From: Nocardioides oleivorans
GTDB taxonomy: Bacteria > Actinomycetota > Actinomycetes > Propionibacteriales > Nocardioidaceae
Assembly (NCBI RefSeq): GCF_004137255.1
Contig: NZ_SDWT01000001.1
Span: 2,542,001-2,606,000, forward strand
Reading direction: 5' to 3'
Length of the DNA: 64,000 bases
Positions within the stretch are counted from its first letter, which is position 1, and each line of letters begins with the position of its first letter. This document shows positions 34,863 to 42,688 of this stretch, piece after piece. The notes beneath the pieces are model-generated. The model did no database searches and had not been told where the DNA came from. It saw only the letters and a program-made list of their open reading frames with translations. Position numbers and translations under genes: made by a program.

Positions 34863-35681
34863 ATGGCTCCTGACGTGACCTCCGAGTGGGACACCCACAC
34901 CGCGATCAGCCCGGCCGGTGACGGTGTCTTCGACGCCGTGCTCGACCCCGGCTGGGTCGTGGGTGGGGGAGTCAACGGCGGCTACGTCCTCGGCGTCGTC
35001 GGCCGCGCGATCGCCGCGTCGGTGCCCGCGAAGCCGCACCCGCTCTCGGTGAGCGCCTACTACCTCTCGGCCTCCCGCCCCGGGCCCGCGCAGGTCTCGA
35101 CCCGTGTGCTCCGCGAGGGCGGCACGGTCGCGACGGTGGCTGCCGAGCTCGGCCAGGAGGGCACCACGCGGATCTCCGTGCTCGCGACGTACGGCGACCT
35201 GAGGGCGATGCCGTCGGACGTCGCGACGACCGCGGTCGAGCCCGCGCTGCCTCCGCTCGAGGAGTGCGTCCCGGGCTCGCTCGCTCCCGAGGAGACGCGC
35301 CGGATCGCGCCGGTGATGGACCGGTTCGACCTGCGCTTCGACCCGGCCTGCATCGGCTGGGCGACGGGGAGGCCGAGCGGCAACGGGCACATCCAGGCGT
35401 GGCTGAGGATGGTCGACGGCCACCCGCTCGACGCGGTCGGTCTCCTGATGGTCTGCGACGCGCTGCCACCCGTGACCTTCGACCTCGGCCGCCCCGGCTG
35501 GGCCCCGACGCTCGAGCTGACGGTGCACGTCCGCGCCGTCCCCGCGCCCGGCTGGCTCCGGGTCTCGCACCGCACCCGCAACCTGGCGGGAGGCCTGTTC
35601 GAGGAGGACTGCGAGGTCTGGGACACGGCCGGCCGCCTCGTCGCCCAGAGCCGCCAGCTCGCCATGCAGCCACGGCCCTGA
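34863..35681 (+). CDS. Acyl-CoA thioesterase, TesB-like double hotdog
   Basis: 272 residues from the ATG at 34863; the much longer open frame upstream covers the GH43-like gene and is a shadow. GVNGGYVLGVVGRAIAASVP and HPLSVSAYYLSASRPGPAQV are the N-terminal hotdog, and VGLLMVCDALPPVTFDLG and PTLELTVHVRAVPAPGWLRV the second, as in actinobacterial TesB-like thioesterases. It should hydrolyse acyl-CoA in the cytoplasm. Chain-length preference cannot be read. Confidence 0.88.
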   Translation: MAPDVTSEWDTHTAISPAGDGVFDAVLDPGWVVGGGVNGGYVLGVVGRAIAASVPAKPHPLSVSAYYLSASRPGPAQVSTRVLREGGTVATVAAELGQEGTTRISVLATYGDLRAMPSDVATTAVEPALPPLEECVPGSLAPEETRRIAPVMDRFDLRFDPACIGWATGRPSGNGHIQAWLRMVDGHPLDAVGLLMVCDALPPVTFDLGRPGWAPTLELTVHVRAVPAPGWLRVSHRTRNLAGGLFEEDCEVWDTAGRLVAQSRQLAMQPRP

Positions 35682-35695
35682 ACCGGCGCGCTCGA

Positions 35696-35720
35696 CCGTG
35701 AGTCTCCGAGAGACTCACGG
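35696..35720. terminator. Bidirectional terminator hairpin between convergent genes
   Basis: CCGTGAGTCTC (35696-35706) and GAGACTCACGG (35710-35720) form a perfect 11-bp stem with a CGA loop. It lies in the 44 bp between the thioesterase stop (35681) and the stop of the convergent gene (35726), so it can end both transcripts. Confidence 0.85.
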
Positions 35721-35725
35721 TCCGG

Positions 35726-36829
35726 TCAGTCGAACCAGGCCCGGTCCATCGACACGATCCAGCGGCGGCGGGGGTGCTCGGTGAGCGACCAGAGGCGGTC
35801 GGTGGAGGGCCAGTAGGACAGGTCCTCCGGGCCCATCGGGAGCGCCCAGCGGTGCCGCTCCATCGAGCCGGGCTCGCCGGCGTACACGCTCCCGGGCATC
35901 CACGGGCCGTGCGACACCGTCACGTGGTAGCGCCCCGCCGCGATGACCGCACCCTGCATCTGGCGCACGCCGCCGTCGTCGATGGCCAGCGGTCGCGAGA
36001 ACCCGTCGTCGCCGACGGCCAGCTGCCACGTCTCCGGGTCGAGCCGGTAGCGGGCGAGCCGGGTGGTGGCGGAGGCGCCGAGGGCGTACTCACCGGCGAC
36101 GAGGGCAGGCGGGTCCGAGCGACGGTCGAGCGACATGAAGGAGTAGCGCAGCTTCTCGTGGCCGTCGTCGGTGAAGGCCTGGTAGGTGAAGCGCACCGGC
36201 AGCACGTAGCGGTGGCCGAACGACGAGAGCGTGTGGCCCTCGATGCCGAGCTGGTCGGGGTGGTCGTCGTCCCCGGCGACCCGCATGATGTCGTCGACGC
36301 GGGCGGTCACGAAGCCCCGGCCGGTGGCCGCGACGTGGAGGTAGGGCCCGGCCCAGACGATGCCGCCGGCGTGGATGTTCATCGGCCGGAGCGTCAGGTT
36401 GCCGGCCTTGTCGAAGACCGGCGAGACGAGCAGGACGTGGCGGTAGGCGCCCGAGTCCAGGTCGACGAAGGTCACCCGTGAGCCTCGCTTGATGCCGTCC
36501 TTGCCCGTGGAGTACCAGGTCGTCACCACGACCCGGCGGCCGTCGATGTCGCCGGTGTCCGAGGAGTCCGCACTCGTCGAGATGCCCTGGGGGTACCAGA
36601 GCTCGTCGCGCTCGTCGTGGTCGTCCCAGCGCCACGCCTCGCGCACCGCCCGGCCCAGCAGCCGCGGCGCCCGCGAGCGGCGGACGGCGTACTTCAGGTC
36701 GCCGAGCAGCCCGCCCAGCCCGGTCGTCGTACCCACCAGCCCGGCCAGCGCGTCGATCTCGCGGACGTTCTCGTCCGTGCGCTGCAGGTGGATCCCCTGC
36801 ACGAACGGCGACTCCGACGCTGTCGACAT
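35726..36829 (-). CDS. Conserved protein of unknown function, propeller-like repeats
   Basis: 367 residues from the ATG at 36829; the open frame extends far upstream only because of base composition. The sequence has blade-like segments (GRRVVVTTWYSTGKDGIKRGSRVTFVDLDSG, IHAGGIVWAGPYLHVAATGRGFVTARVDDIMRV, DLSYWPSTDRLWSLTEHPRRRWIVSMDR), suggesting a beta-propeller. No signal peptide is seen. I do not recognise a named family. It may be an intracellular binding protein. Its end is separated from the convergent thioesterase gene by a terminator hairpin. Confidence 0.7.
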   Translation of the reverse strand: MSTASESPFVQGIHLQRTDENVREIDALAGLVGTTTGLGGLLGDLKYAVRRSRAPRLLGRAVREAWRWDDHDERDELWYPQGISTSADSSDTGDIDGRRVVVTTWYSTGKDGIKRGSRVTFVDLDSGAYRHVLLVSPVFDKAGNLTLRPMNIHAGGIVWAGPYLHVAATGRGFVTARVDDIMRVAGDDDHPDQLGIEGHTLSSFGHRYVLPVRFTYQAFTDDGHEKLRYSFMSLDRRSDPPALVAGEYALGASATTRLARYRLDPETWQLAVGDDGFSRPLAIDDGGVRQMQGAVIAAGRYHVTVSHGPWMPGSVYAGEPGSMERHRWALPMGPEDLSYWPSTDRLWSLTEHPRRRWIVSMDRAWFD

Positions 36830-36881
36830 GACCCCGACCATAGCCGCGGACCACGCCAGGAGGAGGAGGGAGGATGGGGGC

Positions 36882-37163
36882 GTGAGGGCCATCTTCTTCG
36901 ACGAGGACGACGCGCAGGCGGTCGTCGTACGGCTGCGGGCGGACGGGTTCAAGGCGCACGTCGAGCGGGAGCGGCTGGCGGGGGAGGACGATGACGAGGA
37001 CCACCCGTGGGCCGTCGTCAGCGACGCGCCGGCGTTCATGCTCGAGGTCCTCGTGGACACCCACGACGGGTGGCTCGACGAGGGTGAGGAACACAGCGAC
37101 CCCCTCCCGCCGTTGCACCTACCGACGGCGCCCACGAGGATCAAGCGCCCCGACCTAGGCTGA
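36882..37163 (+). CDS. Small acidic protein of unknown function
   Basis: 93 residues from a GTG at 36882, with a purine-rich AGGAGGAGGGAGG tract 9-20 bases upstream. RAIFFDEDDAQAVVVRLRADGFKAHVERERLAGEDDDEDHPWAVVSDAP reads as an alternating beta-alpha-beta fold, with an acidic loop, followed by FMLEVLVDTHDGWLDEG. This resembles small ferredoxin-like (RraB-type) folds, but I cannot name the family. mshB follows after 5 bp, so it is probably the first gene of that operon. The longer open frame to 36489 is antisense to the upstream gene. Confidence 0.7.
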   Translation: MRAIFFDEDDAQAVVVRLRADGFKAHVERERLAGEDDDEDHPWAVVSDAPAFMLEVLVDTHDGWLDEGEEHSDPLPPLHLPTAPTRIKRPDLG

Positions 37164-37168
37164 GGTAC

Positions 37169-38080
37169 ATGTCGCAGAACCCCGAGCACCGCATCCTGCT
37201 CGTCCACGCCCACCCCGACGACGAGTGCATCGGCACCGGGGCCACGATGGCCCGCTACGTCGACGAGGGCGTCGGCGTCACCCTCGTGACCTGCACGGCC
37301 GGCGAGATGGGCGAGGTGCTCGTCCCGGAGCTGGAGCACCTGGCCTTCGAGAAGGACGGCGGGCTCGGCGAGCACCGGCGAGGCGAGCTCGACGAGGCGA
37401 TGAAGGTCCTCGGCGTCACCGACCACCGCTTCCTGGGCGGCTTCGGCCGCTTCCACGACTCCGGCATGGCCTGGCACGAGGACGGCCACGCCATCGCCGC
37501 CGAGACCATCCCCGACAACGCCTTCTGGACCGCCGACCTCAACGTCGCGGCCGACGAGCTGGTGAAGGTGATCCGCGAGGTCCGCCCGCAGGTGCTGGTG
37601 ACCTACGACGAGTTCGGCGGCTACGGCCACCCCGACCACATCCAGTCGCACCGCGTCGCGATGTACGCCGCCCAGCTGGCGGCAGCGCCGTCGTACAAGC
37701 TCGACCTCGGCAAGCCCCACGACGTCGCGAAGATCTACTGGACCGCGATGAGCGAGTCGCGGATGCGCGAGAGCCTGCGCCAGCTGCGCGACTCGGGTGA
37801 CACCGAGACGTTCAAGGGCATGGAGCCCGACGGCAAGCTGCCGCCGTTCGTCACCCCCGACGAGCTCATCAGCGCCCGCGTGGACGGCTCCGCGCAGGTC
37901 CAGCGCAAGATGGACGCCCTCGCCAAGCACGACACGCAGGTCGAGCAGGACGGACACTTCTTCTCCGGCGCCGAGAGCGGCCACTCCTGGTGGTCCGACG
38001 AGTACTTCCGCCTGGTCAAGGGCACCCCCGGCAAGATCGGCGCCGACGGGTTCGAGGAGGACCTCTTCGCCGGTCTGTGA
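37169..38080 (+). CDS. mshB: N-acetylglucosaminyl-inositol deacetylase MshB (mycothiol synthesis)
   Basis: 303 residues. Zinc-dependent LmbE-like deacetylase that makes GlcN-Ins, the second step of mycothiol synthesis. AHPDDECIGTGATMARY (14-30) supplies His15 and Asp18, and GGYGHPDHIQSHR supplies the HPDH histidines (154, 157). CTAGEMGE and the FHDSGM segment are also conserved in MshB. The usual actinobacterial neighbour (DUF6113) follows with a 4-bp overlap. Mycothiol is restricted to actinobacteria, which supports the taxonomic reading. Confidence 0.95.
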   Translation: MSQNPEHRILLVHAHPDDECIGTGATMARYVDEGVGVTLVTCTAGEMGEVLVPELEHLAFEKDGGLGEHRRGELDEAMKVLGVTDHRFLGGFGRFHDSGMAWHEDGHAIAAETIPDNAFWTADLNVAADELVKVIREVRPQVLVTYDEFGGYGHPDHIQSHRVAMYAAQLAAAPSYKLDLGKPHDVAKIYWTAMSESRMRESLRQLRDSGDTETFKGMEPDGKLPPFVTPDELISARVDGSAQVQRKMDALAKHDTQVEQDGHFFSGAESGHSWWSDEYFRLVKGTPGKIGADGFEEDLFAGL

Positions 38081-38427
38081 GGACGCTGCTCGTCCCGGTC
38101 GCACTGGCGGTCGGCGTGGTCTCCGGCGCTGCCGGCACGCTGCTGCACCAGTACTGGTGGGGGCTGGCGCTCGCGCTGGTGAGCGGTCTCGCCGCGCTCG
38201 CCTGGCTGGCGCCCGGCGTCCTCCGCGTCGCGTTCGCGCTCGGCTGGTGCGTCCCGGTCGCGCGGGGTGCGCTGGAGCGGCCGGCCGGCGGCTTCCTGAT
38301 CTCCTCCGACGCCGAGGGCTGGTCCTACATCGCGGGCTCGTTCGTGCTGCTGGTCGCGGCACTGGCCACGATGGCGTCCGGCAGGGGACGCGCCGCGGAT
38401 CCCGGGGATGCGGCCTCGTCTGCCTAG
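38077..38427 (+). CDS. DUF6113 membrane protein
   Basis: 116 residues from a GTG at 38077 that overlaps the mshB stop (GTGA). Four hydrophobic segments (about 3-22, 25-45, 47-65, 84-103) with RPAGGFLISSDAEGWSYI in the loop before the last. The gene position directly after mshB matches the actinobacterial DUF6113 family (Rv1171 position). Function unknown; a link to mycothiol is inferred only from synteny. Confidence 0.8.
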   Translation: MRTLLVPVALAVGVVSGAAGTLLHQYWWGLALALVSGLAALAWLAPGVLRVAFALGWCVPVARGALERPAGGFLISSDAEGWSYIAGSFVLLVAALATMASGRGRAADPGDAASSA

Positions 38428-38436
38428 ACTCGCCGC

Positions 38437-40191
38437 GTGTCCAGGAAGCCGCCGATCAGTGACGACCAGCCCCGCGACAAGGCGGGTGCCAAGGTCGTCG
38501 TCCTGCTGCTCCTGGGCCTCGTGGTCGTCTTCGGCGGGCTGTACGTCGCCGCGCACTACGCCGCCGGCGACAAGGTCCCGCGCAACACGACCGTCTCCGG
38601 CGTGCGGATCGGGGGCCACTCCCAGGCGCAGGCGGCACAGGTGCTGCAGGCAGGCCTCGCCGACAAGGTGAACCGCCCGATCGCCACCACGATCGACGGC
38701 CAGGACGTCGAGGTCGACCCGTCCGCGCTCGGCCTGGGCGTCGACTACGACGCCTCTGTCGCGGAGGCCGGTGGCGAGGAGAGCTGGGACCCGGTCCGGC
38801 TCTGGAACTACTTCACCGGCGGCGACTCCTTCGACGCCGAGATCAGCGTCGACGACGAGGCCTACCAGGCAGCCCTCGCCGCACTCGACGAGCAGCACGG
38901 CACTCCTGCGGTGGACGGCACCCTCTCCTTCGAGGGCGCCGAGATCGCGAAGACCGACCCGACGACCGGCGAGGCGCTCGACCCCGCCGACACGCTGACC
39001 GCGCTGCGGGCGGCCTACCTCCAGGACGACCCGTCGGTCGTCGCGCTCGAGCTCGTCGACGTCGTTCCCGACATCGACGCGAGCGACGTGCAGGAGGCGC
39101 TCGACACCTTCGCCTCCCCGGCCGTCGCGGCGCCGGTGACGCTCAGCTTCGACGGGTCGGACGTGAAGGTCTTCCCGGCCGACTACACCGCCGCGCTCAG
39201 CCTGGTGCCGACCGCCGGTGAGCTGGTCCCGACCCTGGACGCCGCGAAGCTGACCGAGGTCGTCGGCTCGAAGGTGACCGCCGGTGCCGCCGTGGACGCC
39301 AGCGTCGCGCTGGTCGACGGGCGCCCCCAGGTCGTGCCCGCCAAGCCCGGCGTCACCTTCGACCCCCAGCAGCTCGAGGACGGCTTCCTCGACGCCGTCG
39401 CCGAGCCGCAGGGCGAGCGGACGCTCACGCTCGACGCCCAGGTCGCGCAGCCGGCGTTCACCACGAAGGACGCACGTGCGCTCGAGGTCAAGGAGCGGGT
39501 CTCGACGTTCACGACCTACTTCCCCTACGCGGAGTACCGCAACGTCAACATCGGCCGCGCTGCCGAGCTGATCAACGGCACCCTGCTCAAGCCGGGGGAG
39601 ACCTTCTCGCTCAACGACACCGTCGGCGAGCGCACCGAGGCCAACGGCTTCACCGAGGGCTACGTCATCAACGACGGCATCCTCGTCCAGGACCTCGGCG
39701 GCGGCGTCTCGCAGATGGCGACGACGACGTTCAACGCGATGTTCTTCGCCGGCCTCGAGGACGTCGAGCACAAGCCGCACTCGTTCTACATCGACCGCTA
39801 CCCGGTGGGCCGTGAGGCCACCGTCGCGTGGGGTGCCGTCGACCTGCGCTTCACCAACGACACCCCGTACGGCGTGCTGATCCAGGCCAACGTCACGCCC
39901 TCGACGCCGTCGTCGTCGGGCGTCGCGACGGTGAGCATGTGGTCGACGAAGTACTGGGACATCACCACCTCGACCGGTGAGCGCTACAACCTCACCGAAC
40001 CCAAGACCCGCCGTGTCGACACCCTCAAGTGCCACCCGAACGTCGGCTACGGCGGCTTCGACATCGACGTCGTGCGCTACTTCGACCCCGTCAACGGCAA
40101 CACCGAGACCCGCGACGACGAGGTCTTCCGCACGACCTACATCCCCAGCGACACGGTCGTGTGCACCAACCCCGACGCCACCGACGGCTGA
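38437..40191 (+). CDS. VanW family protein with peptidoglycan-binding-like repeats
   Basis: 584 residues from a GTG. A cytoplasmic tail (1-21) and one membrane helix (about 22-44) precede two PG-binding_4 (YoaR-type) modules (about 50-200 and 205-340), and the VanW domain (about 370-500: YRNVNIGRAAELINGTLLKPGETFSLND, GGGVSQMATTTFNAMFFAGL, HSFYIDRYPVGREATV). These proteins are cell-wall associated, with unclear catalytic role; despite the name they are not vancomycin resistance genes by themselves. 9 bp after the DUF6113 gene. Confidence 0.92.
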   Translation: MSRKPPISDDQPRDKAGAKVVVLLLLGLVVVFGGLYVAAHYAAGDKVPRNTTVSGVRIGGHSQAQAAQVLQAGLADKVNRPIATTIDGQDVEVDPSALGLGVDYDASVAEAGGEESWDPVRLWNYFTGGDSFDAEISVDDEAYQAALAALDEQHGTPAVDGTLSFEGAEIAKTDPTTGEALDPADTLTALRAAYLQDDPSVVALELVDVVPDIDASDVQEALDTFASPAVAAPVTLSFDGSDVKVFPADYTAALSLVPTAGELVPTLDAAKLTEVVGSKVTAGAAVDASVALVDGRPQVVPAKPGVTFDPQQLEDGFLDAVAEPQGERTLTLDAQVAQPAFTTKDARALEVKERVSTFTTYFPYAEYRNVNIGRAAELINGTLLKPGETFSLNDTVGERTEANGFTEGYVINDGILVQDLGGGVSQMATTTFNAMFFAGLEDVEHKPHSFYIDRYPVGREATVAWGAVDLRFTNDTPYGVLIQANVTPSTPSSSGVATVSMWSTKYWDITTSTGERYNLTEPKTRRVDTLKCHPNVGYGGFDIDVVRYFDPVNGNTETRDDEVFRTTYIPSDTVVCTNPDATDG

Positions 40192-40203
40192 TGGGCAGCG
40201 GCC

Positions 40204-41472
40204 TCAGGGCGCCAGCCGGTGCAGGTCGCGCGGGAACAGCGTGACCTCGCGGACGTTGGCGGCCTCCACCAGTCGCGCCACCCAGCGCTCGAGCCCGATG
40301 GCGAAGCCGCCGTGCGGCGGCATGCCGTGGCGGAATGCCTGCAGGTAGGCCGCGTAGTCGGCCGGGTCCTCGCCGCGCGCGCGGATCGCAGCGTCGTACG
40401 CCGACGCGCGGTGCAGGCGCTGCCCACCCGTCACCAGCTCGAGCCCGCGGAACAGCAGGTCGAAGCTGTTCGACCAGCGCTCGTCGCCGGGCTGCGGGTG
40501 GGTGTAGAACGGCCGCTTCGCCATCGGGTAGCCCTCGACGGCGAGGAGCTCGCTCCCGTGCTCGGCCAGTGCCCACGCCCCGAGCGCGCGCTCGTGCTCG
40601 GGTGCGAGGTCGGGCTCGTCGGCAGGCGCACCGACGAGCGCGAGGGCGTCGGCGAAGTGGATGACGGGGATCTCGTCCGGTACGACGGGCAGGCGGGCGC
40701 CCGCGCGCTCGACGGCCGCGCCGGCCGAACCGACGGCGGCCACCATCCCGGCGAGCACCTCGCGCAGGACCGCGAGCACGTCGCGGTGGTCGCGGACGAA
40801 GCCGAGCTCGACGTCGAGCGAGCGGTACTCCGCGAGGTGGCGGACGGTGTCGTGCGGCTCGGCACGGAAGACCGGTCCCACCTCGTAGACGCGCTCGAAG
40901 ACGCCGACGAGCTGCTGCTTGTAGAACTGCGGGCTCTGCGCGAGGTAGGCCGGACGGCCGAACCAGTCGACCTCGAAGACGGAGGAGCCCGTCTCGGTCG
41001 CCGACTCGACGATCTTCGGGGTCGCCACCTCGGTGAACCCGAGACCGTCCAGCGTGGAGCGGAAGCCGCGCAGCGAGGCGGCGGCCAGCTCCCAGCGCGC
41101 CTTCTGGGCCGGATGGCGCCACAGGACCGGCGCGTGGTCGAGCAGCACCGGCAGCGACACGTCGAGCGCGGGTCGCCAGAGCTCGGCCGGCGGCGTCTCG
41201 GCCGGCTCGGTCAGCAGCTCGACGACCGCGTCGGTGACCTCGACCCCGCCGGGCGCCTGGGCGTTGGCGGTCGCCGTGCCGGTGACCCGGACGGTCGTCT
41301 CCTCCGGCGGCACGGGCGTGCCCGGCGGCAGCACGACCTGGGCCAGCCCGCTGCGGTCGCGCACGACCAGGAACGTGATCCGGGCCAGCTCGCGACGCCG
41401 GTGGACCCAGCCCTCGAGCGTGACGGTCGAGCCGGGCTCGGCCGTCGCGAGTGATGCGCAGAGCGTTCTCAT
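40204..41472 (-). CDS. Archaeal-type aspartyl-tRNA synthetase, probably nondiscriminating (AspS2-like)
   Basis: 422 residues from the ATG at 41472. An OB-fold anticodon-binding domain (1-105) is followed by the class IIb catalytic domain. Motif 1 region TPKIVESATETGSSVFEV with AQSPQFYKQQLV, motif 2 FRAEPHDTVRHLAEYRSLDVELGF-type and motif 3 GGFAIGLERWVARLVEAANVREVTLFPRD-type are those of archaeal AspRS; the bacterial GAD insert is absent and length fits. Such enzymes can charge both tRNA(Asp) and tRNA(Asn). A normal aspS may exist elsewhere, making this a second copy. A T-box leader precedes it. Confidence 0.88.
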   Translation of the reverse strand: MRTLCASLATAEPGSTVTLEGWVHRRRELARITFLVVRDRSGLAQVVLPPGTPVPPEETTVRVTGTATANAQAPGGVEVTDAVVELLTEPAETPPAELWRPALDVSLPVLLDHAPVLWRHPAQKARWELAAASLRGFRSTLDGLGFTEVATPKIVESATETGSSVFEVDWFGRPAYLAQSPQFYKQQLVGVFERVYEVGPVFRAEPHDTVRHLAEYRSLDVELGFVRDHRDVLAVLREVLAGMVAAVGSAGAAVERAGARLPVVPDEIPVIHFADALALVGAPADEPDLAPEHERALGAWALAEHGSELLAVEGYPMAKRPFYTHPQPGDERWSNSFDLLFRGLELVTGGQRLHRASAYDAAIRARGEDPADYAAYLQAFRHGMPPHGGFAIGLERWVARLVEAANVREVTLFPRDLHRLAP

Positions 41473-41650
41473 GTGTCCTCCAGTGGTGTGGGCCCTGGAG
41501 GTGTGGGCGGGGGCGAGGTCGCGGTGCCACCACACCTTCGCCGGACTCACCCGTCAGGGACGTCCGGCCTCTCGTCGGTGACGTCGTACGCACGGACGAC
41601 CGCTCCGCTGCTGGCGTGCAGGAGGGGTGTCAGGCCTCGCGGTCGTCGGC
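41473..41650 (-). promoter_or_regulatory. Translational T-box riboswitch for the aspartyl-tRNA synthetase gene
   Basis: On the minus strand: Stem I base GACGACCGC / GCGGTCGTC (41647-41639 with 41603-41595); Stem III CCGGAC / GTCCGG (41567-41562 with 41546-41541); antisequestrator helix A1 AGGTGTGG / CCACACCT (41537-41530 with 41506-41499), 7-nt bulge TGGCACC (41529-41523), A2 GCG / CGC. The alternative hairpin CCTCCAG / CTGGAGG (41501-41495 with 41483-41477) hides the GGAGG ribosome binding site and shares CCT with A1, so the two exclude each other. Uncharged tRNA should open translation. GAC occurs in the Stem I interior; AAC does not. Confidence 0.82.
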
Positions 41651-41660
41651 ACCATGGTGC
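41649..41660. promoter_or_regulatory. 12-bp palindrome at the T-box promoter region
   Basis: GCACCATGGTGC is a perfect palindrome just upstream of T-box Stem I and 60 bp before the divergent DUF389 gene. It may be a regulator site for either transcript, or chance. Confidence 0.25.
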
Positions 41661-41719
41661 GCACGGCCACCACCCCACGACAAGCGGGTTTCGGCCCCGC
41701 CGGGCCCTAGGCTCGCCGC

Positions 41720-42688
41720 ATGCTGGTGCACCTGCGGTTGACCGTCCCCGCTGCGCTGACCGATGACGTGGTCGAGCTCCTCGCCGACGACGACCGGACG
41801 GCCAACCTGACCCTGTGCCGAGGCGCGTCGATCTCGCCCGAGGGTGACCTGGTCGAGTGCGACGTCGCGCGCGAGCTCGCCGGTGAGGTGATCGGCAGGC
41901 TCAAGCAGCTCGGCCTCCACGAGTCGGGCGGGATCGTCGTCACCACCCCGACCAGCACCCCCTTCGCCGCCGCCCGTCGGCTCGGTGACGTCGCGCCGGG
42001 CGACCCCGACGACGCGGTCATCTGGGACATGGTCGTCGAGCAGTGCTGGGCGGCGAGCCGGCCGACGGTGTCGTACCACCTGTTCTTCGTGCTCGCGACG
42101 CTGCTGGCGGCGATCGCCGTCATCACCGACTCGGCCGTGCTGGTGATCGGCGCGATGGTGGTCGGGCCGGAGTTCGGCACCGTCGCCGCGATCGCGACCG
42201 GTCTCGTCCTGCGGCAGCCGCGTCTGGCCCGCCGTGCGGTCTCCGTGCTCGCGTGGGGCGTCGTCGTGTCGGTCGCGGTGGTGACCGTGCTGGCCCTGGT
42301 GGCGGGCCTCACCGGCCTGGTCACCGAGGAGATGGTCACCCGCGCACGGCCGCAGACCGGCTTCATCTGGCACCCCGACCGATGGTCGTTCATCGTCGCG
42401 CTGATCGCCGGTGCCGCAGGCGTCCTCGCCATGACGACGTCACGCGCCAACGCGATGGTCGGCGTCTTCATCTCGGTCACCACGATCCCGGCGGTCGGCA
42501 ACCTGGCGCTGGCCCTCGGCGTCTGGGCGCCGTCGGAGATCCGGGGCTCCGCGACCCAGCTCGCGGTCAACATCAGCGGCATGGTGCTCGCCGGGATGGC
42601 CGTGCTGGTGCTGCAGCGGCTCCTCTGGGTGCCCGCCCTCACCGCCTCGCAGAAGCTCTTCGCCAGGAGTCAGCGCCCGGTGAGGTAG
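41720..42688 (+). CDS. DUF389 / TIGR00341 family membrane protein
   Basis: 322 residues. A soluble N-terminal ferredoxin-like part (1-95) precedes the DUF389 membrane domain with about six helices: FFVLATLLAAIAVITDSAVLVIGAMVVGPEFGTVAAIATGLVL is the family hallmark. The function is unknown; it is inner-membrane. ATG at 41720. The last 19 bp overlap the convergent GNAT gene. Confidence 0.88.
   Translation: MLVHLRLTVPAALTDDVVELLADDDRTANLTLCRGASISPEGDLVECDVARELAGEVIGRLKQLGLHESGGIVVTTPTSTPFAAARRLGDVAPGDPDDAVIWDMVVEQCWAASRPTVSYHLFFVLATLLAAIAVITDSAVLVIGAMVVGPEFGTVAAIATGLVLRQPRLARRAVSVLAWGVVVSVAVVTVLALVAGLTGLVTEEMVTRARPQTGFIWHPDRWSFIVALIAGAAGVLAMTTSRANAMVGVFISVTTIPAVGNLALALGVWAPSEIRGSATQLAVNISGMVLAGMAVLVLQRLLWVPALTASQKLFARSQRPVR

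Noticed and set aside
32438..35681. P450, GH43-like and thioesterase genes as a natural product cluster
   Set aside because: No synthase, regulator or export genes typical of such clusters accompany them; the genes look like separate metabolic functions that happen to be close.
35726..38362. An 878-codon minus-strand frame joining the unknown gene to DNA opposite mshB
   Set aside because: Only the part below 36829 has protein-like sequence; the rest is antisense to mshB and its neighbours.
38437..40191. Vancomycin resistance gene because of the VanW name
   Set aside because: No vanHAX-like genes are near, and VanW proteins are widespread in sensitive bacteria.
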